Shown here one piece after another: positions 1 to 7,739 of a stretch of 64,000 bases of DNA. This DNA comes from Mesorhizobium atlanticum (lineage in GTDB: Bacteria > Pseudomonadota > Alphaproteobacteria > Rhizobiales > Rhizobiaceae). Below the pieces are notes generated by a model. The model saw only the letters and a program-made list of their open reading frames with translations. It was not told the DNA's origin and did not search any database. Numbering within the stretch: position 1 is the stretch's first letter; every line of letters begins with the position of its first letter. Made by a program: the position numbers and the translations under genes. The DNA lies in assembly GCF_003289965.1 (NCBI RefSeq), contig NZ_QMBQ01000001.1:434001-498000 (forward strand). Reading direction: 5' to 3'.

Positions 1-152
1 TTATCCGGGCAAGCTTTGAACACTGCAAGGAAACGCGGTTTCTGCTCGATCTGCCTGGTCCGACCCTGGAAGACGACGTGCCTTTTGTGGAGCCCCCCGA
101 TATCGAGGAGGACGAGGTATCCGGCCGCCAATTGCCAGCCCTGCGCGATTGA
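1..152 (+). CDS. C-terminal end of a gene cut by the left window edge
   Basis: Frame 3 is open from the first bases to a TGA at 150-152 and gives about 49 residues. The end is acidic and proline-rich (DLPGPTLEDD, then VEPPDIEEDEV, ending LPALRD). No start codon is in the window, so it reads as the tail of a longer protein. The stop lies just before the next gene on the same strand (ATG at 158), which suggests one operon. No family can be assigned from this fragment. The frame could also be open by chance, because it is short and GC-rich, but its tight spacing to the next start supports a real gene end. Confidence 0.45.
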   Translation, partial: IRASFEHCKETRFLLDLPGPTLEDDVPFVEPPDIEEDEVSGRQLPALRD

Positions 153-157
153 CGGCC

Positions 158-967
158 ATGACGTTGCAAGAGGTGCGCAGTCCCCAGATGTGGCGCCTCC
201 ACAAGGCGGCCGATGATGATGGCAACGTCTGGCTCAAGCTCCAGCATCCGGCCCCACTCAGGCTCGTGCGGCAGCGGGCGACCGATGTAGCGCCGTCGCC
301 GGATACGGACGAAATGCTGACGTTTGTCCAACTTGCTCCGGGGATTGAAACGCCTTTCGAAGTGCAAAAGGAATTTGAAACCTGGGTCGCGCAAGGAGAT
401 GCGGAAGCGCCATATCTCGACGTGACGGGTCGATACGCCCGGCTTGTCTGGAGAGGTCGCCGCTGCCTCGCGTACGCAACACCGCAAGCAGCCGAGGATT
501 GCCTTGTCGCCGCGGCCATGTTTTCGCATCTTCACAGCACCCTCTCAGCCGAGGAGAGGCGTCTGGAAAGAGCGTGGCCGTCATTGATGAATGATGCAGC
601 TCTCACGCATGACGTTCGTCTTGCCGCCTCGGTGCGCGAGCAAGGCCGCGTCAACGACATGACCCGACAATTCCAGACTGCTCGAATATTGGTGTCCCGG
701 ATGGACATCGCCCTGCAGCGCCCTGAGCCGGCAACGCCTCCAGCGGTGAAACGGCTGTTCAGCGAACTTGCGCTGCAGGCCGACTTGGCGTCCCGCGTCC
801 GCTTGCTTGACGACGCGGTTGAGGTTGGCGAGGACCTCTACGAGCGCGCCAACGATAGATTGATCGAGCATCGAAACTATTTGGTCGAAATATGGATCGA
901 AGCAGCCATTCTTCTGGCGATTTTGGCCGAGCTCGCCGTATTGGTGTTCGACGTCTTCTCCAGATGA
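158..967 (+). CDS. DUF155/RMD1-like C-terminally membrane-anchored protein
   Basis: A 269-residue protein whose first 210 or so residues are soluble. It then has an amphipathic charged stretch (RVRLLDDAVEVGEDLYERA, then NDRLIEHRNYLVE) followed by one hydrophobic helix at the extreme C-terminus (about residues 244-266). That ending, an acidic helix running into a C-terminal membrane helix, is typical of the RMD1/DUF155 family (yeast Rmd1, bacterial homologues of unknown function), so I assign it there tentatively. ATG 158 is preferred; an in-frame TTG at 149 would overlap the upstream stop. The upstream gene end at 152 suggests co-transcription. No enzymatic motif is visible and the function is unknown. 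Confidence 0.6.
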   Translation: MTLQEVRSPQMWRLHKAADDDGNVWLKLQHPAPLRLVRQRATDVAPSPDTDEMLTFVQLAPGIETPFEVQKEFETWVAQGDAEAPYLDVTGRYARLVWRGRRCLAYATPQAAEDCLVAAAMFSHLHSTLSAEERRLERAWPSLMNDAALTHDVRLAASVREQGRVNDMTRQFQTARILVSRMDIALQRPEPATPPAVKRLFSELALQADLASRVRLLDDAVEVGEDLYERANDRLIEHRNYLVEIWIEAAILLAILAELAVLVFDVFSR

Positions 968-1010
968 TCTGAGCGGATGTCAGAAGGTGGCAACAAAAGG
1001 GGCCCGATTT

Positions 1011-1319
1011 GTGATCAGAAACGGCTTCGCCTCGGTAATAATTCTTTTGGCTGGCCAGGCAGCGATGGCGCAGGGTCCGTCGGAGATCATGGACCAAATA
1101 AAGGGGGCTACCATCCACGGAACCGAGAACGGGGTCGCTTATGTGGAGTTGTTGAGGGCGGACGGGAGCATCAAGGGGAAGGACAGCGACGGTCCATATT
1201 CGGGGGAATGGATGGTGAATAGTAAAGGACAGGTTTGCCTGTCCTACGACGAGGATGACGAGGACGACGATTGCGGCTTCTCTATCGCCAGATGGAAGCA
1301 GGCTTACCTTCGCGAGTGA
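1011..1319 (+). CDS. Small secreted acidic protein of unknown function
   Basis: A protein of about 102 residues starting at GTG 1011, preceded by an AAAAGGGG ribosome-binding site at about 10 nt. This start gives a clean Sec signal peptide (VIRNGFASVIILLAGQ, cleavage near AMAQ-G). A longer start at GTG 987 would put a polar extension ahead of it. The mature part contains GEWMVNSKGQVCLSY and a run of Asp/Glu (YDEDDEDDD) before a second Cys, so one disulphide in the periplasm is possible. It resembles the loose group of small rhizobial secreted proteins with a G-W-C-Y pattern (DUF995-like), but I cannot assign a family firmly. Confidence 0.6.
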   Translation: MIRNGFASVIILLAGQAAMAQGPSEIMDQIKGATIHGTENGVAYVELLRADGSIKGKDSDGPYSGEWMVNSKGQVCLSYDEDDEDDDCGFSIARWKQAYLRE

Positions 1320-1590
1320 CGGAAGCACAGCGCAAGTGACCCTGGCGCGCCGCAAGCCATAACGCATCGGCCCGCGCACCGCTCTTTCCGACATTGGCCG
1401 AGCCCGACGATTAAAATATATCGGCACAAGCGGGTGACATCTCGAGCAACCGACATGCGTCGCGAGGCGTCGATCGAAGCCCGATGCGAGGCGCTTCCAC
1501 GCAAGCAATCAATCGACCTCTTGTCGTTCTCGTTTGACTGTCCCTGCCCTCGCCTGTAGCTCTCCGCCAATCCGGCAAGGACAGCAATCA

Positions 1591-2487
1591 ATGGCGAGCG
1601 AAGGCTTTTCCGACTTCTTCTATCCCGCAACTGACGGCTTGAAGCTCCATGCCCGCATCTATGGCGAAACAAACGCCGGCGGCTGGCCGGTCGCATGCCT
1701 GCCGGGCCTCACCCGCAATGCCCGCGACTTCCATGAGCTGGCGCTGCATCTTTCCAGGAAGGCGGAGATCCCCCGCAAGGTGATCGCCTTCGACTACCGC
1801 GGCCGCGGGCAATCCGATCACGATCCGGATATCGGCCACTATAATATCGGGGTCGAAGCCGGGGACGTGCTTGCCGGGCTGGCAGCGCTCGGTATCGAGC
1901 AGGCAGCCTTCATCGGCACGTCGCGCGGCGGCCTGATCATTCACGTGCTCGGCGCGCTGAAGCCGACCGTGCTGAAAGCCATCGTGCTGAACGACATCGG
2001 CCCGGTGATCGAGGCGGAGGGCCTGGCCCATATCCGCTCCTATCTCGACCGTGCGCCGAAACCGAGGACGTTCGCCGAGGCGGTGGCGGCGCAGCGGCGC
2101 GTGCATGGCGCCGATTTCCCGGCGCTCAGCGACGTCGACTGGGCGAGGATGGTCCGGGCAATCTGCCGCGAGACGGATGCCGGCTGGGTGCCGGATTTCG
2201 ATCCGGCGCTGGTCGACACGCTGGCCGGCGTCGACCTCAGCAAGCCGCTGCCGGATCTGTGGCCGCAGTTCGACGCTTTAGCCGCCGTGCCGCTGCTTGC
2301 CATTCGCGGCGCCAACTCGAGACTTCTGTCCGTGGCGACACTTGAGGAGATGAACAGGCGTCATCCCGGGATGGAGTCGGCCACCGTCGAGGGCCAGGGC
2401 CACGCACCCTTCCTCGAGATCGGCGACCTGCCGGACTGGATCGCGGCGTTTCTCGGCCGCTTCGAAAATCAAGTCAAACAAAAGTAA
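1591..2487 (+). CDS. Alpha/beta hydrolase
   Basis: A 298-residue alpha/beta-hydrolase-fold protein. The nucleophile elbow G-T-S-R-G-G lies at about residues 109-114, an oxyanion/HG-like segment (CLPGLTRNARDFHELA) near residue 36, and the catalytic His in EGQGHAPFLEI near residue 271, in the expected order. ATG 1591 is chosen because the protein then begins directly with the conserved YPATDGLKLHARIYG strand; an in-frame start at 1534 would add 19 unrelated residues. No signal peptide, so it is probably cytoplasmic. Substrate cannot be read from the sequence; related rhizobial proteins are annotated as hydrolases or lactonases. The gene ends at a strong hairpin shared with the convergent recombinase gene. 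Confidence 0.85.
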   Translation: MASEGFSDFFYPATDGLKLHARIYGETNAGGWPVACLPGLTRNARDFHELALHLSRKAEIPRKVIAFDYRGRGQSDHDPDIGHYNIGVEAGDVLAGLAALGIEQAAFIGTSRGGLIIHVLGALKPTVLKAIVLNDIGPVIEAEGLAHIRSYLDRAPKPRTFAEAVAAQRRVHGADFPALSDVDWARMVRAICRETDAGWVPDFDPALVDTLAGVDLSKPLPDLWPQFDALAAVPLLAIRGANSRLLSVATLEEMNRRHPGMESATVEGQGHAPFLEIGDLPDWIAAFLGRFENQVKQK

Positions 2488-2488
2488 A

Positions 2489-2513
2489 GCCCGAGACTAT
2501 ATTGGTCTCGGGC
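2489..2513. terminator. Bidirectional hairpin between convergent genes
   Basis: A perfect 9-bp stem (gcccgagac / gtctcgggc) with a 7-nt loop lies just after the hydrolase stop and 50 bp from the recombinase stop. There is no long T run on either side, only short AT-rich flanks, so termination strength is uncertain. Confidence 0.55.
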
Positions 2514-2563
2514 CCTGCCATAAAATATAGGTCTACCCTGCCGGCAAGGCCGTTCCGGTTGGT

Positions 2564-3640
2564 CTATTCGCCTTTCGAGCGCTTGCGGGTCGTCTTGGCC
2601 GGCTCCGGCCGCTTCGCCTTGCGAGACGACGGCGCGGAAGTCGGCGTGGTAAGAGGCGAAGCAAACGCAGAGCTTTCCGCCGAACGCGACGACGCTTCAT
2701 GGCCGCGCGGCTTCTCGAGAACGACGACGCAGCCATCAAGATCGTTGGTGGCCAGATGCGCGTAACGCATGGTCATCGACAATGTCTGGTGGCCCAGCCA
2801 CATCTGGACGCGCCTTATGTCGATACCGCCCTGGACGAGACGTGAGGCGCAGGTGTGACGCAGGATGTGCGGCACCACCTGCTCGTCGGCGCCGAGACCG
2901 ACTTCCGTCTTCGCCTCGTTCCAGATCGCGCGATATTGCGGCTGGTTCAGCATGGCGAAGGGACCTTTCGGCCGGCGCCCTTCCGTGTTCGGCGGCAGCT
3001 TGATCACCTCCTTGACCCGTTCGGTCATCGGAATCGTGCGGCTGCGGCCCGATTTGGTGATCCAGAAGGAGACACGATGTTCCTGGATGTCGTTCCAGAT
3101 CAGGCCGAGCGCCTCGCCGAGACGACAGCCGGTATCGACCAGGAAGACGGAAAGCCGGTAGGCATCCTCGCTGCGGCTCCTGATCGCCGCGAATAGCCTC
3201 GCCTCTTCGTCCCTTTCGAGGAAACGAATCCGTCCCGCTCGCTCCTTCTGGCGGCGGAACTCGGGCAGGCTGTGGATATCTCCCATCTTATGCGCCTTAC
3301 GCAGCAATTTGCTGAGGGCAGCCATCTTGCGATTGATGGTTGCGTTGCTGTTGCCGCGCTGGCGCAATGTACCGATAAGATTGTCGAGGGTGTTCTGGTC
3401 AAAGGTACTGAAACGCTCTCCCAGCAGGATCTCGTCTATTTCACCGATGAAAGAGCTGACATTGTATTTGTGCCGCCCGTCATCCCAGAGTATATCTCGA
3501 TAAGCTGCGAAAAGCTCCCCGATCCGATACGATTTTACTTCTCTGATCTTGTTATACGTATAGTTAAACTTCGAATTCTGAGAAGAAAAGAACGCAAAAT
3601 GACCAGATGCACCGGCCCCTTGAGCCGCTTCGTTCGACAT
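2564..3640 (-). CDS. Tyrosine recombinase (integrase family)
   Basis: A protein of about 358 residues with an N-terminal SAM-like core-binding domain (about 60-140) and a C-terminal catalytic domain. All catalytic residues are visible: Arg in TGCRLGEALGL (near 173), Lys in ITKSGRSRTIPM, HILRHTCASR, His in WLGHQ and Tyr in MRYAHL (near 293). A basic low-complexity tail follows (SRKAKRPEPAKTTRKRS). ATG 3640 has an AGGGGG site about 10 nt upstream; GTG 3652 is an alternative. The first 75 codons are clearly AT-richer than the rest of the gene and its neighbours, which hints at transfer. No excisionase, transposase or cargo is adjacent, and I found no convincing attachment-site duplication at tRNA-Ser, 1.8 kb away. 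It may be a remnant of an integrated element. Confidence 0.9.
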   Translation of the reverse strand: MSNEAAQGAGASGHFAFFSSQNSKFNYTYNKIREVKSYRIGELFAAYRDILWDDGRHKYNVSSFIGEIDEILLGERFSTFDQNTLDNLIGTLRQRGNSNATINRKMAALSKLLRKAHKMGDIHSLPEFRRQKERAGRIRFLERDEEARLFAAIRSRSEDAYRLSVFLVDTGCRLGEALGLIWNDIQEHRVSFWITKSGRSRTIPMTERVKEVIKLPPNTEGRRPKGPFAMLNQPQYRAIWNEAKTEVGLGADEQVVPHILRHTCASRLVQGGIDIRRVQMWLGHQTLSMTMRYAHLATNDLDGCVVVLEKPRGHEASSRSAESSAFASPLTTPTSAPSSRKAKRPEPAKTTRKRSKGE

Positions 3641-3708
3641 TTTCAGCCACACCCCCTGTGGTTATGGCCCAGCCGTAACCGCTTGGGGATGTCCTTTCAA
3701 GAGTTTTG

Positions 3709-3724
3709 ATCACGCAATTGTGAT
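3709..3724. promoter_or_regulatory. Possible regulatory inverted repeat upstream of the recombinase
   Basis: ATCAC-N6-GTGAT lies about 70 bp upstream of the recombinase start, in an AT-richer stretch. It could be an operator or promoter element, but arms of this length can occur by chance. Confidence 0.2.
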
Positions 3725-3828
3725 TTCATTCGCCAGAGCCGAATTTCCACGAAACCGAACTGCGGATCACCAGCCTACCGCTTCACCCCCACCCTTTCGT
3801 TTGAATTGCCACGACCGCGAAAACAAAG

Positions 3829-3856
3829 CGGCCCGGGCGTAAAAGCGCCCGGGCCG
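3829..3856 (-). terminator. Rho-independent terminator of the minus-strand porin gene
   Basis: An 11-bp perfect GC stem (cggcccgggcg / cgcccgggccg) with a 6-nt loop sits 25 bp beyond the porin stop. On the minus strand it is followed by a T-rich tail (ctttgttttc). Confidence 0.8.
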
Positions 3857-3881
3857 GATTTCACCTGTAGGATTCCAGCCC

Positions 3882-5030
3882 TTAGAAGTCGCGCTGGAAG
3901 CGGAGGATGCCGCCGACCGCGTTCTTCTTGTCGGCATCGATACCAGTCCAGTTGCCGAACTGGGTGTGATCAGTGCGAGCCCAGTCGACTTCGGCCGTGA
4001 CGGTGAAGCCGGGGACAACAACGTAAGCGACGTTCGCCGCCAGGCCGAAATCCTTGCTGTCGTCATAAGATGCCTGGACGTTGAACGAGGTCTTCTCGTT
4101 GAACTTGTAGGTACCACCACCCCACACAGCCCAATTGCCACCCCACTGCTTGTAGAAGCCACGATCGCCAGCAGCCAGAGCAACCTCTGGGAAGGGCTTC
4201 TTGAGGTTGTGGTCGGAACCGTAGCCGCCCATGATGAACAGCGAGAACGCGTCGTTCACATTGACGTCCAAACGGACCTTGCCAGCAACTTCTTCGTAGT
4301 TGCTGTCATAGGCAACAACGCCGGTGATGGCGCCCCAGCCCTGCGTCCACTTCACGCCGCCGACGACGTGCGGAACATAGCTGTCGATCGTGCCGACTGC
4401 ACCCGCGCCTTCTTCGAGCGAGAGGACGGCCGAGAAGCCGTTGCCAGCATCGAAGTAGTACTGGATGACGTTCGTATCGAAGTCACCGTAAGGAACCAGC
4501 GTATCCTGGATGACATTGCCGGCATAGCCGATGAACGTATTGAAGGCCGATTCATCCTTACCGACGCGGAGACCACCGAGCTGGATCCAGGCGAAGTTCA
4601 GCGAAACAGCGGTATTGTCGCCGCCGTTCAGATTGCTGGCCACGCCGCCGCTACCGTTACCGAAGTTGAAGCGGGTTTCGGTGAAGGTCTTCAACGTGCC
4701 AAGCTCGGTTTCCTGGCCGGTCCAGGTCCTCAGCGTGAAGCGGGCCTGCTTGTGCCAAGTATCCTGGGCATCGCCATTCAGGTCATCGAAGGTATGAGCG
4801 CCATCGAAGCTGCCACGGTTGCCGGCACTGATGTCATAGCGGATATAGCCGCCGATGCGCAGGCAGGTCTCGGTGCCCGGGATGTAGAAGTAGCCGGCGC
4901 CGTAGACGTCGCAGATCTTGACGTATTCAGCGGGTTCCGGCTCGGCGACGGTCACCGCGTCGGCGGCGCGAGCACCGGAAACTGCGATCAGGGCCGCAGC
5001 TGAGCCGAGAAGAAGGCTCTTGATGTTCAT
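3882..5030 (-). CDS. Outer-membrane porin, RopA/Omp2 type (copy 1)
   Basis: A 382-residue trimeric-porin-type protein. The signal peptide (MNIKSLLLGSAAALIAVSG, cleavage after ARA) is followed by the alphaproteobacterial porin signature: an N-terminal Cys pair in VKICDVYGAGYFYIPG and ETCLRIGGYIRYDI. It ends in Phe (LRFQRDF), as beta-barrel proteins recognised by BamA do. ATG 5030 has a near-ideal GGAGG site; an in-frame start 18 nt upstream would cover that site. A paralogue lies divergently at 6015-7178. The first 218 bp of the two copies, including 15 bp of leader, differ at only two positions, while the predicted surface loops differ strongly. Role: passive uptake of small hydrophilic solutes. 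Confidence 0.93.
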   Translation of the reverse strand: MNIKSLLLGSAAALIAVSGARAADAVTVAEPEPAEYVKICDVYGAGYFYIPGTETCLRIGGYIRYDISAGNRGSFDGAHTFDDLNGDAQDTWHKQARFTLRTWTGQETELGTLKTFTETRFNFGNGSGGVASNLNGGDNTAVSLNFAWIQLGGLRVGKDESAFNTFIGYAGNVIQDTLVPYGDFDTNVIQYYFDAGNGFSAVLSLEEGAGAVGTIDSYVPHVVGGVKWTQGWGAITGVVAYDSNYEEVAGKVRLDVNVNDAFSLFIMGGYGSDHNLKKPFPEVALAAGDRGFYKQWGGNWAVWGGGTYKFNEKTSFNVQASYDDSKDFGLAANVAYVVVPGFTVTAEVDWARTDHTQFGNWTGIDADKKNAVGGILRFQRDF

Positions 5031-5048
5031 TTTCTGACCTCCAGTCAA

Positions 5049-5481
5049 AAGTTAAAAAACGGGTCTGGGTATTTTTTGCTGAAGGACAGCGTTCCCTGCC
5101 CCATCCCCACTACCGAAAAAGATGCGCACCGCGCCGCTCCTTCGAATGTGACCTTTACCCATGAGCCGGCGCCGTTCAACCACGATCGTATCGGCGCAAG
5201 GGCTGTCCGGGCGCTATCGCCGGGGGTTGTTGCACAAATGACACGATTTGGCCTCACTCAGAAAGCTCTTGTTAACCATCGATGCCCTTGCGGCCGCTGA
5301 ATCCGGGCGAATCCGGCAAAGGGTCGACCGGATTGTGGCGCTCCGGCGAGTCGGCCGCCAGGCGATTGCCGCAGAATCGCCACCTGAGAATGGCGGGCGC
5401 GAGCGAACCTGCCGATTTTTCGATGATTATGGCGCCGGCTTGTTGATTGTGCCGCCGCTTTTCTTTATCCAGCGGCGCGAC
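5049..5481. other. Non-coding stretch between porin copy 1 and tRNA-Ser
   Basis: It holds the promoter and leader of the minus-strand porin and the promoter of tRNA-Ser. The part next to the porin is AT-rich. Open frames that cross it (one even runs into the tRNA) have no family resemblance or ribosome-binding site. I see no gene here and did not find a sigma-70 box I would defend. Confidence 0.5.
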
Positions 5482-5572
5482 GGAGAGGTGGCCGAGTGGT
5501 CGAAGGCGCTCCCCTGCTAAGGGAGTAGAGGTCAAAAGCTTCTCGTGGGTTCGAATCCCATCCTCTCCGCCA
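5482..5572 (+). tRNA. tRNA-Ser (anticodon GCT)
   Basis: A complete class II tRNA. The 7-bp acceptor stem is ggagagg (5482-5488) with cctctcc (5562-5568), discriminator G 5569 and encoded CCA 5570-5572. The anticodon stem-loop is ctccc-CTGCTAA-gggag with anticodon GCT at 5516-5518, reading AGC/AGU serine codons. There is a long variable arm and a T-arm with gttcgaatc. It lies between two divergent porin genes. I saw no partial 3'-end repeat nearby that would mark an integrated element. Confidence 0.97.
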
Positions 5573-5666
5573 CCCTACGCCCTGCGGGCTTCGGGTGGCA
5601 GGCCACCCGGAACCGCATTTGGGCGTGGGAGTGTCGCCCGAAGCTACCAAGTAGCGTAGGGGGACC

Positions 5667-5918
5667 ATGTGGTACGTCTATTTCCTGCAGCTCCATAACG
5701 GCGATGTCTATGTTGGATCGACAAACGACCTTCGACGCCGTTTCGAATCACATCAATCAGGACAGGTGACCTCGACCAAGGCTCATTTGCCTGTGACCGT
5801 GAAGGCCTATATCGGGGTCGAAACCGAGGCCAACGCGCGGCAACTCGAGCGCTATTTCAAGACTGGATCCGGCAAGGCCTTCGCCAGCAAGCGATTTTGG
5901 CGAACGGAGCCTTATTGA
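5667..5918 (+). CDS. GIY-YIG nuclease-domain protein (UPF0213-like)
   Basis: An 83-residue single-domain protein. The GIY-YIG core is VYFLQ ... GDVYVGSTNDLRRRFESH, with the metal-site Glu in ARQLERYFKTGSG and the C-terminal AFASKRFW typical of this short family. These stand-alone domains are thought to act on nucleic acids, but no substrate is established. It starts 95 bp after tRNA-Ser and may share its transcript. It separates the tRNA from the second porin gene. Confidence 0.88.
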   Translation: MWYVYFLQLHNGDVYVGSTNDLRRRFESHQSGQVTSTKAHLPVTVKAYIGVETEANARQLERYFKTGSGKAFASKRFWRTEPY

Positions 5919-6014
5919 CCGATCCAGGGTTATCCGCTTGATATAAAAGGGAAAACAGCTCAACTGGCGGCTTTTCCTGGACCTCCATCTTCGATTCTGA
6001 CTGGAGGTCAGAAA

Positions 6015-7178
6015 ATGAACATCAAGAGCCTTCTTCTCGGCTCAGCTGCGGCCCTGATCGCAGTTTCCGGTGCTCGCGCCGCCGACGCGGTGACCGTCGC
6101 CGAACCGGAACCCGCTGAATACGTCAAGATCTGCGACGTCTACGGCGCCGGCTACTTCTATATCCCGGGCACCGAGACCTGCCTGCGCATCGGCGGCTAT
6201 ATCCGCTATGACATCGGCCTGGGCGACATCGGCTCGTTCGATGGCGCCAAGACCGACGACGTGCTGAACGGCAAGAACCAGGGCGTCTGGCACAAGAATG
6301 CCCGCTTCACGCTGAAGACCTGGACCGGCCAGGAAACGGAACTCGGCACCCTGAAGACCTACACCGAGACGCGTTGGAACTTCGGCAACGACAATGCTAA
6401 TGAAGATGTAAATGGCGCCCACAACAAGACTCCTTCGCTGAACTTCGCCTGGATCCAGCTCGGTGGCCTCCGCGTTGGTAAGGACGAATCGGCCTTCAAT
6501 ACGTTCATCGGCTATGCCGGCAACGTGATCCAGGATACGATCGTTCCCTACGGTGACTTCGACACCAACGTCGTGCAGTACTACTTCGACGCCGGCAACG
6601 GCTTCTCGGCGGTGGTCTCGCTCGAAGAAGGCGCTGGCTCCGGCGGCTTCTACGTTGGCTCGATCGACAGCTACGTTCCGCATGTCGTCGCCGGCGTGAA
6701 GTACACGCAGGGCTGGGGCGCCATCACGGGCGTCGCCGCCTATGACGCCACCTACGAAGAGTGGGCCGGCAAGGTTCGTGCCGACTTCAACGTCACCAGC
6801 GCACTGTCGCTGTTCGTAATGGGCGGCTACGGCACCCACAAGAATAGCCTCGTTGACAACGGCACTTTTGTTGTTACCGACTTCACCGGCCGCGACTTCT
6901 ACAAGCAGTGGGGTGGCCACTGGGCGTTCTGGGCCGGCGGCACCTACAAGTTCAACGAGAAGACCGCGTTCAACCTCCAGGTCTCGGGTGACCAGGACAA
7001 GAACTACGGCGTGGCGGCTAACGTTGCCTACACCGCCGTTCCGGGCTTCACGATCACGGCTGAAGTCGACTACGATCACTTCGGTCACTTCAATGACTTC
7101 ACCCCGTACGGCAACTGGACCGGTGCCGACAAGAAGAACAGCGTCGGCGGCCTTCTCCGCTTCCAGCGCGATTTCTAA
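6015..7178 (+). CDS. Outer-membrane porin, RopA/Omp2 type (copy 2)
   Basis: A 387-residue porin with the same signal peptide, Cys-containing N-terminal signature and C-terminal FQRDF as the copy at 3882-5030, in divergent orientation with 984 bp between the start codons. The leader and first 200 bp are nearly identical to copy 1, and a middle block (WIQLGGLRVGKDESAFNTF and beyond) is also conserved. Segments that would be external loops differ in sequence and length, for example SSGG-like loop insertions around residues 122-130 and 215-220. Role: outer-membrane diffusion channel; the pair may differ in expression or pore selectivity. A strong terminator follows. Confidence 0.93.
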   Translation: MNIKSLLLGSAAALIAVSGARAADAVTVAEPEPAEYVKICDVYGAGYFYIPGTETCLRIGGYIRYDIGLGDIGSFDGAKTDDVLNGKNQGVWHKNARFTLKTWTGQETELGTLKTYTETRWNFGNDNANEDVNGAHNKTPSLNFAWIQLGGLRVGKDESAFNTFIGYAGNVIQDTIVPYGDFDTNVVQYYFDAGNGFSAVVSLEEGAGSGGFYVGSIDSYVPHVVAGVKYTQGWGAITGVAAYDATYEEWAGKVRADFNVTSALSLFVMGGYGTHKNSLVDNGTFVVTDFTGRDFYKQWGGHWAFWAGGTYKFNEKTAFNLQVSGDQDKNYGVAANVAYTAVPGFTITAEVDYDHFGHFNDFTPYGNWTGADKKNSVGGLLRFQRDF

Positions 7179-7199
7179 AACAAGTTGCTTTGAGAACGA

Positions 7200-7227
7200 A
7201 ACCCGGCGGGCAACCGCCGGGTTTTTT
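7200..7227 (+). terminator. Rho-independent terminator of porin copy 2
   Basis: A 10-bp stem (aacccggcgg / ccgccgggtt) with a 4-nt loop runs directly into TTTTTT, 21 bp after the stop codon. Confidence 0.92.
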
Positions 7228-7739
7228 GTTAGCCGAAGACTTGGCTTGCTTTACTATCCTTGGAACTCGGAATGGCCACGCGAAGCCGGGGCCAGCGGAC
7301 GCTCCGCTAATCTTAGATCTGCTCGATTGTGCCAGCCTAGGAACCATCTGCGCCCCAACATCTCCGCCGAAGAAGTGAAGAGATGCTGAGACAGCCTCTA
7401 AGGCACGTCGTGTACTGCGCAGACATCGAGAGGCACCCGATCTACCTAACGGGCCGGTAGCTCGGCGCGAATCGATGCATTCGGCATTAGATGCCCACGC
7501 AGCCGGGATGCCCTTCAGCGAAATGAGATGAAAAGCGGGGTTTTCGCGGAGCACCGCCAATACGGCAAGGGCAGTCTCGTCGACTGAGCGTCTGCGTTCG
7601 GCAGCCATGTAAACAAGCTGATCGGGAGGGGTGTGGTTGACGTGCCGCCTACCGACTTCGCATGGTATTCTCGATCAGCTTGCGCCTACCCTTCGCCCAC
7701 GCTAGCAAGAAGCTCCCATTTCTCACGCGAGCCAATGCC
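7228..7739. other. Long intergenic region without a supported gene
   Basis: Lower GC and no reading frame with recognisable protein features on either strand. Open frames here lack ribosome-binding sites or run into the porin terminator. It presumably carries the promoter of the aminotransferase gene. It may be decayed sequence. Confidence 0.5.

Noticed and set aside
5248..5520. Open frame of 90 codons between porin copy 1 and tRNA-Ser
   Set aside because: It ends inside the tRNA gene and has no coding features.
5482..5572. tRNA-Ser as attachment site of the nearby recombinase
   Set aside because: No repeat of the tRNA 3' end was seen within the window, and core-like porin genes lie between them.
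6042..7088. Minus-strand open frame inside porin copy 2, and its equivalent at 3966-5003
   Set aside because: Both are shadows of the porin coding sequence. Their mutual similarity follows from the duplicated porins.
7099..7608. Minus-strand open frame of 169 codons beyond porin copy 2
   Set aside because: It overlaps the end of the porin and its terminator, and no domain is visible.
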